Positions 46,601 to 58,900 of a stretch of DNA of 64,000 nucleotides are shown piece after piece (within the stretch, counting starts at the first letter, position 1; the number at the start of each line of letters is the position of its first letter). The position numbers were made by a program, and so were the translations under genes. The notes beneath the pieces are model-generated. The model worked only from the letters and a program-made list of their open reading frames with translations. It was not told the DNA's origin and made no database searches. Source of the DNA: Diabrotica undecimpunctata (lineage: Eukaryota > Arthropoda > Insecta > Coleoptera > Chrysomelidae); assembly GCF_040954645.1 (NCBI RefSeq), contig NC_092808.1:17799383-17863382 (forward strand), written 5' to 3'.

Positions 46601-49600
46601 CATGTAATGCAAACGACAATCAATGGCTGACTGATAGAGACACCGGGCTCCTAGAGACGCTGCGTATGCTACAAGCGCGCGCGGTTTTAATCACGGAATA
46701 CTACCAATATGGCGGCTGTTTCAATTGTACCCTGTTTCAATTGGCCCCGGTCTACCCTACAAGGGCAACAACGAAAAGTTATTGATCAACGTAAATATAC
46801 CATATAACAATAATAGCAATTGACTTGTAATAGAGGATGAGTTGTTTTGCTCCGTACCCTTTTTAGATACCATGTATAAGAAATTTAAAACCACAAGTTA
46901 CATTACTGTTTATATGTACTATAAATTTCCTAAAGCGAAAGACGTCAATTTAAAATATGTTATGTTTCAGCATATGGCGTATCATGTCAGCCATGATAGT
47001 GGAAATTATACAATGTCAAGCAAGCGAGATAGTACATTCGGAGAAAACATATCACTTCCACATTCTCAAAATGCATATACTACCAATGGTCTTATTAGGA
47101 AAGCAAATAGTAATTGTTTACCTCTGCAGAATAATTATGCTGACAATCAGTTACCTTCAGGTGTGTTTTTAAATATAACAAGAAATAAGGTCAGGGTTCG
47201 ATTTATTTAAACCATTTATTTACTATTTGTACAATTGTTATTACACTTTATAAGATACATAATAATATCTAATGTTTTTTAAATTTTTTTAACATAACAA
47301 TAACAATAACCGATTATTTATATAGCTGTTGAATATTATTCAATGTAATTCAGGTACATATTCGAAAAATTCAAAAGTAGGTTATTCTCCAAGTTTGGTT
47401 TATAGTCACACAGAAGGAGTTCTACAGGTGTTTTCTCTGGTTTATCTAAGATCTAGTTCTATGGTGATTTTTACTACTGAATATCATTTCGGTTTTTGGA
47501 AAATTTCGGTCGAAATTTAGCTGCAATTAAACATAACCGATAGCAGAAACCGAAAAGTTAGTAAAATTGTCGGCACTGAGTCGGAATCGAAGTCGCTGAG
47601 GGAGTGTCTAAAGCCTTGTACACACTTAAGCATTCGCTCCGAATGCGATTCAGAGGGAGAGGGATGCCACCACCACGCCCTGCATGAGCACTGAGCCGAA
47701 AGTAGAGGCAGCCAGAATGCGTAATTCAATCAGTCCTTACAAGTCATGGTTAACCGAAACTGAAAGCTTCTAGTTGCCTGTTTTTCCTACATTTATATAC
47801 AAGAAACCACAACAAAGAAACAGCAGAAACGCGATGGTGGCGGAGGAAACTATACGGGGAAAGGAATGCTCAAATATTACCAACTATTGGGCACAAAACA
47901 TAAGACAACTTGAGAAACTTGACTCGAGTATCACGACTGTGGTGAAAGGACACTGTTTTCAGAAAAGCCATATCTATAGAAGAACGTCTTGCTCTGACGC
48001 TCGGATTTCTATGGTGATTCATACGCCAGCTTGCAGTATCTAAGTGTGTCAAGCCATAGTAGACTGTCTGATAGATTATGTGGACCAGTTGTGTGAGTTT
48101 TTTATTTTTGCTTGCTTCCTCCGGTATGAAACTTTGAGTCTTTCTACTTTCTTCCGAAAATCCTATTTTGTCATTTTCATTAGAGCAGAAATTTGCTCCC
48201 ATGCAAGGAGCAAGATTCTAAAACTATTCAAATCTGTGGAAATAGTCAATAAGTAAAAGTTTTTAAAGCTCTTCAACCATTCGGTATGTCTCGAGATTTT
48301 CCCAGTACACACTGAGCACAAAATGAATGCCTGTTCACTTTGTACCGACAACTCTCGGCTCGGGCTGAGCAGTGCGGATCCGTTCGACTCGCCTCATATT
48401 CATCTAAGCAAAAGGAGGGACGAATGCTCATTCCGGGCGAATGCATAAGTGTGCACGCAAAAGGGATTGCATGACTGAAGTTGTAATTTACTTTTGTATC
48501 TCAGCTGGTGTCTGCTTGATATGTCATCGTAGATTTTAGGTTGTCAATAGAGGGGTTTTTTGGTCTCGTTTTGACCTTTCCGCAAAGCGATCTGAAAAAT
48601 CTTTTATGTAAATACTGCCTTTAAGTCGAAATCTTATTTCAACAGGTACCTACTTAAATTATTTTTTTCGTTTCGCTGCTCATGATATTTCTCTGGATTT
48701 TTCGAGTTCTTGCTGAGCTTATTCGTGGTTTTGCTGATTACTTTTCAACTTCCACTTCATCTATGGAAGTATGGCTTATACAGGGATCCAGTTCCATATT
48801 TTCCGAATGGCTGATGCTGCTTGCTTTGTTTATTCCTACCTGTAGTTAAGCGTCATTAGGTTGCACTGGGTAGTACTCACTTCACAGTATTAGCGATCAC
48901 GACCGACCACCACGACAATGTCTTACTGCTCTCGGAGAGAATATTTATTCGGAATTTGGTTTCGATACTAAAAGCTATTAGTCATTATTTATTGACACTA
49001 TTATGTTGTCTCAATTATATAATCGATAGTAAAAAATGTTTTTGTAGACATGGAACGGCTTCGTGTTCGAAGTTATGAAGGCCTCCCCACATACAGGGAC
49101 TCTAGACCAACAGAACAAATTTCAAGATGTTGTTCTCAAAATTCCCATTGTTGTTGCAATGGACCCGTATCCAGTTTAAGAAGTTGTAGTCAAGAGCGAG
49201 CTATACCTGTTGATCCAGGAGGTGAGTTAAATTACCTTTTTTTTTAAATGAATCACTGATTTGAGAAACCCCATAAGTCAAAAATCTAAAACTTTCGGAA
49301 AACAAGAAAAAATTGTGTGAAGAATACACGAAGATTTCTACATGTTAAAAACTGACCTAATTCCATTTATACACTGTTTCTTGACTTTTTCACTCCAATA
49401 TTTTTTGAAAAAAAAGATTGAATAATCTCTATATAAGCTTAAACTTGATTGACTTAAGGGGTTTCTCAAATAAATTGTTCAGCGTCACCTGAACTAAAAT
49501 TTATAAGGAATTAAAATGAAACAAACTACACATAGTACTGTAATTTATATTAAAAACTACAAAAAATATTATATTAACTCAAAAAAAAAAAACGAAAAGT

Positions 49601-52600
49601 GTGATCATTCATCTTCTTCAGGTATATTATTTGTCGCTGTAGGTCAGTTGAACAATTCATTATAATAATCCTAGATATTTTCTATATCCGGTATATAACT
49701 TTGTAGTTTTGTATATCAACAATCTTCTTATAATTAATCGGAATCTTTCCACTGGGATATGCTAATGCTTCATGCAATATTAGTGTATTTTTTTTATTAT
49801 TAAGCCTCAAGGTGTGATTGGCTAATCCGTTAATAAAAGGGTGTGCTACAACCAAGTTTGAGTTCTCGTAGCATTGGTGAAAATGCATGAATTGGCTTAT
49901 TTTTAGTTGAACTTTCTGATTCCGTGGAATATTTTTGTCACTGTATTCCGCGGATAATATGGTTTTTTTTGTAGTACTCTGGCCACCAACTTTTGTAATC
50001 CATTACGTCTTCGGCATTAACCAATACCACATTAAAGCGGTTATTTTTACATGAAGTTTTTATCAGCTGTCCATATTGTTCCATGGTGTATATACGGTCT
50101 ACTTTTCTAATTTTTCTTTTAATCACCGCAAAATCCCTATCACAAGTTGGAATGAACGACCCCTAATATAAAAATGATGGTCAACGGTCTTAAATTTTTC
50201 GAGCGAAATCAAAGCGGAAAAAAACCTCAACACAGTGTGCTTTTTATTTTGCGCTCCACAACCGTCAGAGAAAACATAAAGATATTTCACTAACGGCATG
50301 TTCTCTATAAAATACCTCATTAGAAATGAGCAAACATCATTCGGCCCCTTCGTACCGTTACCCTCATGATACAGGAAAAACGTTGCTTTTCCTGTTTTAT
50401 TATTGTTAATACAAAAAAAACGGGTGTGGCAGTCCAGTGGGACTGCCGGTAGAAGTTATACTTCTATACACGCGTTCGCCGTTAAAAATTTATATAGGAG
50501 TCAATCTACACAATCATTACATAATGTAATCCTATAGGTAAGAGAGAGCAGAAAGAGAAAAAGAATTAGTTATATAGGTATATGGTGCATCGTTTGCTGT
50601 ATATAAATGAATGATTGTAGTAAATGAAGGATTGTATCAATATTTTAATGAAAATATATATTTTTATTTTTATATATGGACATTTTTATTTAAAATTGGG
50701 ACAAACACACATTGTTTTGGTATAAAACGCATTTAATAATACATAACCTTAAAACAGTTGAATCTCAAATACACTACATGTGAATCAATTATAATTTTTA
50801 ACATTTATCATTTTTAACAAAGAAGTCTTTGATTGTTTTTTGCGTAAGGTTATTGCTTCTTCTGCTGGCTGCCTTGTTACGCCATCGCCGCAGCCATAAT
50901 AAATCATTTGTTGTAGCATCATCTTGCTGCTCAATATAGGCCAGTGCTGCCTCGATAGAGCGTAGGCCGTCTGAGTGAGAGATCCGATCACTGAGCTCAT
51001 CACATTCCTCACTGTAAAAATAATTTAGCTTTTAGAGCTTTCAGCAGTTTATCACGTGTATAAAATAAGTTTTGGTTTGTAAATTTAAAGTTTAATGAAG
51101 TGTAAAATGTGTACAATAACTCTGTAAAAAATATTCGACAGATTAATTTTACAGTACAATGGTTATTAATTTGGGAGACAATAAAATAAAAAACTTACTT
51201 GTCATCATTTTCTGGCGTATTCAGGATTTCAATAATTACGTCATCAGTCAGCGCTTGCTCCTCATCTCCGTTGATCCATTCTGCAATGTCGGCTGCATTA
51301 ATGGGCTCAGCCACTGGGAGTTGATTGCCAAGAACCACAAGCTCTTCGATTTCAGAACTCGGTTGCTTTCTGAGAGCAGCTGCCCGTTCATCAATACCAA
51401 AAAGTTTGCGCCATGACCTTCTGATCGTGTCATCTCTAACGTTATCCCAGGCCTCTGAGCACCAGTAAACAACATCTTTCAGTGTGATGAGTTTTAGAGC
51501 ATTAGTGACACTGAGACCTTCCTCTAATTTCTCCAGTATCATTTTTAGCAGTATCTTTTTGTAATTTCGTTTAAAAGTTTCAAGTACACCTTGATCAAGC
51601 GGCTGGATAAGGGAAGTAACATTAGGTGGTAAAAATATGGCTCTAATACCATTGCTCACTAGTTCATCATCATCTGGATGAGATCGAGCGTTGTCAAGAA
51701 CAAGAATGGCCTTGGGAGGAAGATTTTTTTTCTTCAGAAAAGCTTCAACAATCGGAACAAAATCATCAAAAAACCAATTTTTGAAAATATGCGAGTCCAT
51801 CCATGCGTTTTTCTGATTCCTATATATGCTAGGGAAGGTGTCCACATTAGTGTTTTTGAAAGCACGTGGCTTTTTAGGCTTACCGATTACGACTGGTTTT
51901 AATTTCAAACTTCCTGCAGAATTAGCACATGCTAGAACTGTAACTCGATCTTTACATTTCTTATAACCAGGAGCTAATGTTTCCTGCCGACTAGCTAAGG
52001 TTTTACTCAGCAACATTCTCAAATTCAGGCCTGTTTCGTCACAGTTAAAGACTTGATCCGATGTAAGGCCCTCATTCAAAATCAATTTAGAAATTTTTTC
52101 TTGAAAAATAGGCACTTCAGTTACATTTGCTGAAAGTTTTTCTCCAGATATAGTAAGTTGTCGAATTCCATATCGGTTCTTCCATCGCATTAACCATCCA
52201 GAACTAGCGGTAAAGGGTTCATCACCATCGCCAAACCTTTTTTGAAAAGCTAGCGCTTTTGCCTGTAAAATAGGTCCGCTCATTGGACTGTCCTTACTTC
52301 TCATTTCCGAAAACCATATGAATAATGCCTCAGAAGTTTTTTCATATTCACACTTCTTTAAAGTTTTTCGATCTGGATTGCAATCACTATTCAAGCTCTG
52401 AGCGCCCCATCTTTCTAACTCTGCCCTTTTCCTCCTCCAGTCACCTACGGTAACCTCACCAATACCCAAATCAGTAGCTACACTTTTAATTGATTCGCCC
52501 TTGTCAAGACGACGAATTGCGTTTAGTTTTATGTCTAAAGACACAACGACACGCTTGCGCTTAGCACTCATTGCACTTATTACACACACGCTAACACACA

Positions 52601-52913
52601 AAGCACTGCCACTGCTACGCACAGTAAAACAAGTTGGCGTCTTGTGGGAGACCGACTCACGGACAGTTCCGAATAGTACAGTCGGCTAAACACGAACTTT
52701 GCGGAAGAATCCCGACAAATGCCTTCAATTACTTGAATGCAATCACCAACAGCGCACGTATTGCGGTTGCGGTAAGTTAAGGCGCTTTACATCGCTTGTT
52801 TATTTGGACGTGATATTTTCTCATTAAAATTTATAAAATTCATATTAGGATGGCCTCAGTTAATCCGGAAGATAGCCTCGGTTAACCCGGAATCTCGGTT
52901 AACCGAGGTTCTA

Positions 52914-52975
<62 letters not shown>

Positions 52976-55900
52976 GTATATATACAAAAGGAACATTTTT
53001 ATTCTCGAGAGAGGAAGAGAGAGAAAATATATCTTCTGTCTCTCTCTTACTCATTATCTTACATATGTAATGGTTTCATAGATTCACTCTCATGCAAATT
53101 TCCAACGCCGACCGTGCGTATAGAAGTATAACTTCAAAAACGTCCACTGTTACCTGCCGAAGATAGAAAACCTCTTGCACCGAAATTTGTGGCAGTTGAA
53201 GGTTCTGCACAAAATCTATCGAAATAACCCCAATTTCCTCGTTGGACTCGGCCATTTTTTAACAAATTTACTATTTATTTTCATTGCAACCTCCTCACAC
53301 ACACAACATGTGTTTACCTGAGGTCTTCCAAATGATAATTCAAAATCTTTAAAAACTTTTAGTATGAATACTTAACAGTGGCATATTACGGAAATTTTTC
53401 TGTAAACATTTTGTACATAAGAGTGATATCTAGTTTCTCATTTAAATAATACTTTTTCTTGCTAGCATAGTGAACTGACTTTGTGGGATATGATTTAATA
53501 CGTTTACGAATAGCATATGTAATAATACCAAAAATTGCATTGCCTGGGGTATTTTTCCCCGTTTGTCGAATGGTGATTTTCCTGCACTTAAAAGGAATAC
53601 AAGCCGCCTCAATCGGTTATTTGTAACTCCGTGAAGAAAACAGAAGGCTCAATTACAAACGCTAATTTTTCTATTAGGGGTTGATATGGAGTATACATAC
53701 TTCTATTAGGTTTTGAAGACTTACCAAGTTCTTTTCTTCTACGTCGTTGCTTAACTTCAGTTGCGGAAATTAGGCTTTGTAAGTAACAATTTTGCTCATT
53801 TTTTGTAGTCAGGTCCCTAAATCGTTGAAAAATCTGCATTTTTTTGTCGCTAGTCATCAATGAAAAGCACTTTTTACTGGACCTAAAAATTAAGTACACA
53901 TTAACAAATTTAGATTGATCAATAAACAAAAAATTGCTTTCAATGAATACTTTTTATTAGAAAAGAACAAATTATCAACTTACTTGCCATCTTGGGAGAA
54001 TGGAGAAGGAACTGCAGGAACATTCTTCCCCTTCCAAGTGATGTATTCGTTTCCTTTGACTCTAGCTCGTTTTATTATTTCATTTTTATATTCGTAGGTT
54101 TTTTCATGCCTTTCTTTTTCTGATTACGTAAATTAATATCGTTATGATTTTGTTAAGATATAATACAGATAAGTAATCTACAATATTATTACTACTGGAT
54201 TCGTATTCACTACACATTTATTTATCTACGTGTATTGACAACACAAGCTTGAACTTGACTGAAAATTATTAGCATTATTGCGCCAAATTATAACGACATG
54301 CGCGCTGCATAGGAGAAACGCCTTTAGTTATGGACTTATGGTGTTTCTCTAATACATCGCCAAATCACACCACACTGACTGAAGGCGTTTCTTTACAAAA
54401 ATGTGTATTTACAGTTTGAAAGTCCATTTTGGTGAAAAAATGATTATGGTAAAATTATGACTTATGAGATTTCGCAAATAAGTGATTCAAATAGTATTTA
54501 TTATATTATGTAATGATATTAAACATTATTATTTTTAGGGTATCAATATCAACCTAAGTATAATACAGGATCCTTACATTCGCATCACTCGGATCCCCCG
54601 TTGAGTTCGAACTTCAACCATCAAGTATCTGCAGGCCGCATTAATTCACCTCATCTTCAAACAGAGAAACATATCGGCCAAAGAGACCATAGTTCTAAAA
54701 AATTCGAAAGAAAAAGTTCTTTAACACCTCTATGTTCAGAACGACTGTTGCCTACGCGACATCAAACGGGAAATGCCGTCCTAAGTATAATAAAAAACGG
54801 AGAAGTTTGTATAGAATTTCTAAAAAATCGGAAGAATTCCAAAAACGATTTTGTGCGCAAAGTAATGAGGTAGGTAAGGGACTCTCAAAGTCTTACTCTA
54901 ATACGTATGTCTAGAAAATATTCTGAATTTCAAAAAGTCTGTACACACCTAAGTTTTCCAATTATATATAATGACATTTTTTTATGATGAATATGTTTGG
55001 TCTTAAGTCAAAACTACTAAAACACGGTTTTACAGTGTTGCTCCAGGTGGTAAGTTCGTTCAGGACGTGTAAAAATGTATTTCTGTTTCCAGTAAAAGCA
55101 TTAAATAAAATAAAACTTTACTAAGAGCAATTGACAACGAAGTAATCATTGAATGAAATGCATGATCTTATCGATATTCTCACTGGCATTTCTTTTAAGA
55201 ATGTACCTCGTATAATTAGGCTTCAGCTTTTAAGAATTTGTGAAGTCGTCCAATTATACTAACGCTGTTCTGTGGCTAGTTCACTAGCGTTCACTGGTAT
55301 TAGACACTGGTGTTGTACAACCAATTGTAGAAACCATCGATTGAGCCCTAGTAAATACTTGAATATATTCGAATATTTTCTGGAAAAGCTTAAACATAAA
55401 AATTGTTATCTAACGTCAATTCAGTGTTTTTCACTTGGTTGAATAGTTAAATGTGATAAATACCATGTACTGTATTGAGTTTAGTTGTGATTTTTATTTC
55501 TAAACTTACGGAGATTACTGTTACGCCAGCTCCCATGCTACGCTCCTGATACCGAAAGAATTCCACTATGTTCTGAAACCGTTTCAAAGAATGACGCGAC
55601 TGTTATTTCTACTCCCACTATTTCTAATAATTCTTCTTTTTTCAATGAAAGAAGTCTGCAATAGTAAGTTTATTTGAGCTGTTAATAAGGTAAGGTATCA
55701 TGGTACAATGAATACAAAGTATGATATTGCGCATGACATTTGACAGCTGGCCCAGGAGTGTGACGTAGTCAAGACCGCTCGAACCCATTATTACAGCTTA
55801 ACGTACACAATAATTTTGAAATTATGGTCAAAAAATGATCGAATTTTTTTTTTAAATGTTTTGGTTATAATTGAATAAAAAATATATTTTCAGTAGCGTA

Positions 55901-58900
55901 AAACCTTTACTTTTCCTGAGGGTTCAGGCGAAATATTTATTTTTGTTTTCATACATGTACTAATAATATACGCACTCTTTTTGTATAGGTAAATAGTAGT
56001 ATATTTGGGTATTTTGATTCACTGTCACTCATTTCCAAGCAGTTTTACTGAAATAAAAACAAAATAGATTACAATAAAGAAAAATCTGATTTATAATTCA
56101 ATTTGGTATTTTAGATTTATTTATTTTTAAATTTAGTAAAATAAAAAATATACACATTACTATAACCCACCGATTATTATATGCAAAATTTACTTACCAA
56201 ACAATATAATAATATGAAAATAAGTCACAAATTAATTCAAACGCAAAACACAATAAATATCGACTTCAGACGACTTTACACCGGCAAGACAGAAGGCTTG
56301 TATAAAAACAAAAGTTCGACAATAATATCGGTTATCAATGGTGACGACTGCAAATTGCAAGTTATGAGATAATAAGTAACTCAATATCAATATAGATATA
56401 TGCTTACATATGTCTCTTTATACAAATATCCGCTTCGCAAGGACTCAAAATGATAAAAGACTTCTTGGTATTTTTGAGAGAAAAATTCTTAGAAAGATTT
56501 TTGGGGCCGTAAATGAAAATGGGCTATGGCGTCGAAGATACAACTTTGAACTGTATCAGTTATACACCGATCCAGATATTGTGAAAGTCGTTAAAGTGCA
56601 GAGACTTAGATGGGCTGGACACATTGCTAGGATGTCAGATCACGAATACACGAAGAGATTAACATTTTCAAAACCAGAGGGCACAAGAAGCAGAGGACGA
56701 CCACGAATGAGATGGATTGATGATGTGGAAGAAGACCTACAGATTCTAGGGGTTAGAAGATGGAGGGAAGTTGCCAGGAATCGACAGGAGTGGCGACTTC
56801 TTTGTGAGCAGGCCAAGATCCACAACGGATTGTCGAGCCACTTATGATGATGATGAAGGACTTAAAAAATTTGATGGGTAAAATGTTGAACACTTTGCTT
56901 CACCACTGCCCGATGTTCATGGTTTGAAGATCTTCCTCTATATCCTCTATCCACCTTTTATTGGGCCTACCTCTTGTCCTATTTGCTTGGGGTTTTAATC
57001 TCTGGATTACTTGTACAGCTCAATTATCTGGCATTCTTTTTAAGTGGCCAAGCCAGTTTAGTCTTTGTGACTTTACAAATCTAACGATATCTGCGCTCTG
57101 CAGTAATTCATTAAGCTCTGCATTAATTCATTTTTATTCTTCATAAACCATAGCTATTTTTGAATGTTTGTTATGTGTTAAAAATAGGTGCTTTGCATAG
57201 TTATGCAACTAGAAAAAACTCCATTATAATATCTTTCATTTTGTAGATTAACGAAGACTCAGAATTCATATGAATATATCAGTTTAAATCTTTTTAACAT
57301 GTTACTGTAAAATTGTTGTTATTTTTTTAGACAGCAAGAAACTAGCCTCAGCCTGCTATGCAATTTGCAATAAGATCTGTTTCGGAGGAAATTAATTTAG
57401 CATCTTCCAAAATAACATATTTTTCTTTGTTAAATCATGTTATCATTATTAATATATAATATCATTATTAAACAATACCAAGATAATTTTATGTGTGAAA
57501 ATTACAAAAGATTTCATTTAAAATATTGTGCAATATTGTGTGACCTCACTACTACACTCATATTCGATGGCCAGCTAGCTCATCCGATCTAAATAAAGTT
57601 GACTTTATCATTATTTATTTTGATTTTGTGTTTAGTTCAGTATATACGTACAAATTTTGTGTACCTTCATTACCACTTTTTTGTATCTTTTTAAACATCT
57701 GAAATATCAAACTCTGGAGTATAAGTTGATTAACCTGTACCTACGTGTAATAAAACATAATTAAAACTTGTTTTATAAAGGATATCTATGTTAACAAAAT
57801 AACTGTACCAAAAATCAATAAATTTAAAATTTATGATTAAATATTATATGTAATAACATAATTTTATCATCTCTTTATATATAATTACTATAATTAAATT
57901 AGCCAAATTATATAAAAACACTTAAAATTAAAAGTCTTTCATTTTTTGAAACATTAGATAGAAACAAAAGATTTTGGAACATTATGTATCATACCTTGTG
58001 TTCATTGTACCATGGTAAGGTATAATTGTGTTGTAGTGACTATGAATCTCTCAAAATATTCCTGAGCTGAGCATATCCTGAGAATGGACAGATTCGGTTG
58101 TATTTTGTTGTGATATTGATTTTATATTGACTTAGCAGTCTTTTTTGTTCTATTTTGCTCAGAATTTATTGTGGGAGTATCGATTACAAATAGTTTACTT
58201 GTTTTGTAGGAATATAGTGTGTCTCACGTATGAGACTCTTAATTTTGGGTGCATTCGTGTCGATACTTTCTCTTGTATCTATAATATTGTCAGATATATT
58301 GCTCGCCTAATATTGGTAATATTAGGGCCTAATATTGAAATGTGGGTGTATAGAAGAATCCTGAAGATATCATGGACCGAGCATGTAACAAACAACGAAG
58401 TCATGAGAAGAATCAACAAAAGAATGGAAGTATTGGAAACCATCAAGACACGAAAGCTGCAATACCTGGGGCATGTTATGCGTAATGAGAGATACAACCT
58501 ACTTCAATTGATTATACAAGGGAAAATCCAGCGCAAGAGAAGTGTAGGAAGAAGAAGAATCTCATGGTTGCGTAACTTGAGGGAATGGTACGGATGCACA
58601 TCAATTGAACTATTCAGAGCAGCAGCATCTAAGATCAGAATAGCCATGATGATTGCCAACCTCCGTCGCGGAGATGGCACGTGAAGAAGAAGAATATTGG
58701 TAGCTTTTCTGAGATGATTTTTTTGTAAACGTTTCAATCAGCGTTTGGATAATTTCTTTTTATTTTTGGAGCAGTTGAAGTGACAGGAAAATAAATCTTT
58801 GTTTTTACCAGAACGGGATGGTGGTTTGAATCGCCAATGAAACATATATCCTAAAATGCACCAAAATATTACTACAGTAGGCGCCAGTTACGAAAATCCA

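Larger units (their letters stand above)
42896..46800 (+). mobile_element. Mariner copy split by two later insertions (PLK4 intron 5)
   Basis: Mariner transposase blocks appear in order in broken frames: DRDSAPSIS and [11 protein letters not shown] near 42950, [30 protein letters not shown] and [13 protein letters not shown] near 43115-43210, RRYITKDEI, then WDSQGII at 43409. A MITE splits the next segment (43429-43661). It resumes with INYLK at 43675, a decayed HGDNA motif, the SHPPYS block and [13 protein letters not shown], is cut by a pogo element (44019-46757), and ends after 46760 with [11 protein letters not shown]. Several stops; dead. Confidence 0.85.
50452..53135. mobile_element. 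Second element with long inverted ends, nested in 49250-54488
   Basis: GAAGTTATACTTCTATAC (50452 onward) recurs inverted at 53118-53135. The match continues inward for about 130 bp with gaps: ATTTNNATRNGAGT, CATTACATA and AGTAAGAGAGAG are recognisable on both sides. The outer 18 bp is itself nearly palindromic. It interrupts the transposase-like exon just after VTVDVF. Between the arms are a Tigger copy and a TA tract. No clean flanking duplication was found. Confidence 0.65.
49676..54116 (-). pseudogene. Multi-exon transposase-like gene of the 49250-54488 element, broken
   Basis: Minus-strand coding blocks in order are listed here. 54116-53979: [19 protein letters not shown], ending at GT. 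53883 onward: [20 protein letters not shown] and [20 protein letters not shown]. About 53590-53330: [20 protein letters not shown] with one stop. 53255-53140: [20 protein letters not shown] and [11 protein letters not shown]. Past the inserted element, 50425-50160: [20 protein letters not shown] and [19 protein letters not shown]. Then 50126-49938 ([17 protein letters not shown]) and a tail to about 49676. The acidic [10 protein letters not shown] motif is a plausible catalytic site. I know this block pattern from many insect repeat genes but no agreed superfamily name. Insertion, stops and frameshifts make it non-functional. Confidence 0.65.
49250..54488 (-). mobile_element. DNA transposon of an unnamed family, 5.2 kb, with AAAT duplication (PLK4 intron 7)
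   Basis: The left end GAATCACTGATTTGAGAAAC and the right end (inverted GAATCACTTATTTGCGAAAT) share about 30 bp through CATAAGTCA. AAAT flanks both (49246-49249 and 54489-54492). Between them, on the minus strand, lie the exons of a multi-exon repeat-gene family, interrupted by a second element (50452-53135). Without that insertion the element is about 2.56 kb. Confidence 0.75.
55618..58090. repeat. Dispersed repeat, copy split by a 2.3 kb insertion
   Basis: The halves 55618-55689 and 58015-58090 match consecutive parts of the continuous copy at 9520-9680 (AGTCTGCAATAGT; AATTGTGTTGTAG; CTGAGC). The break coincides with the Mutator-like element. Confidence 0.65.
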
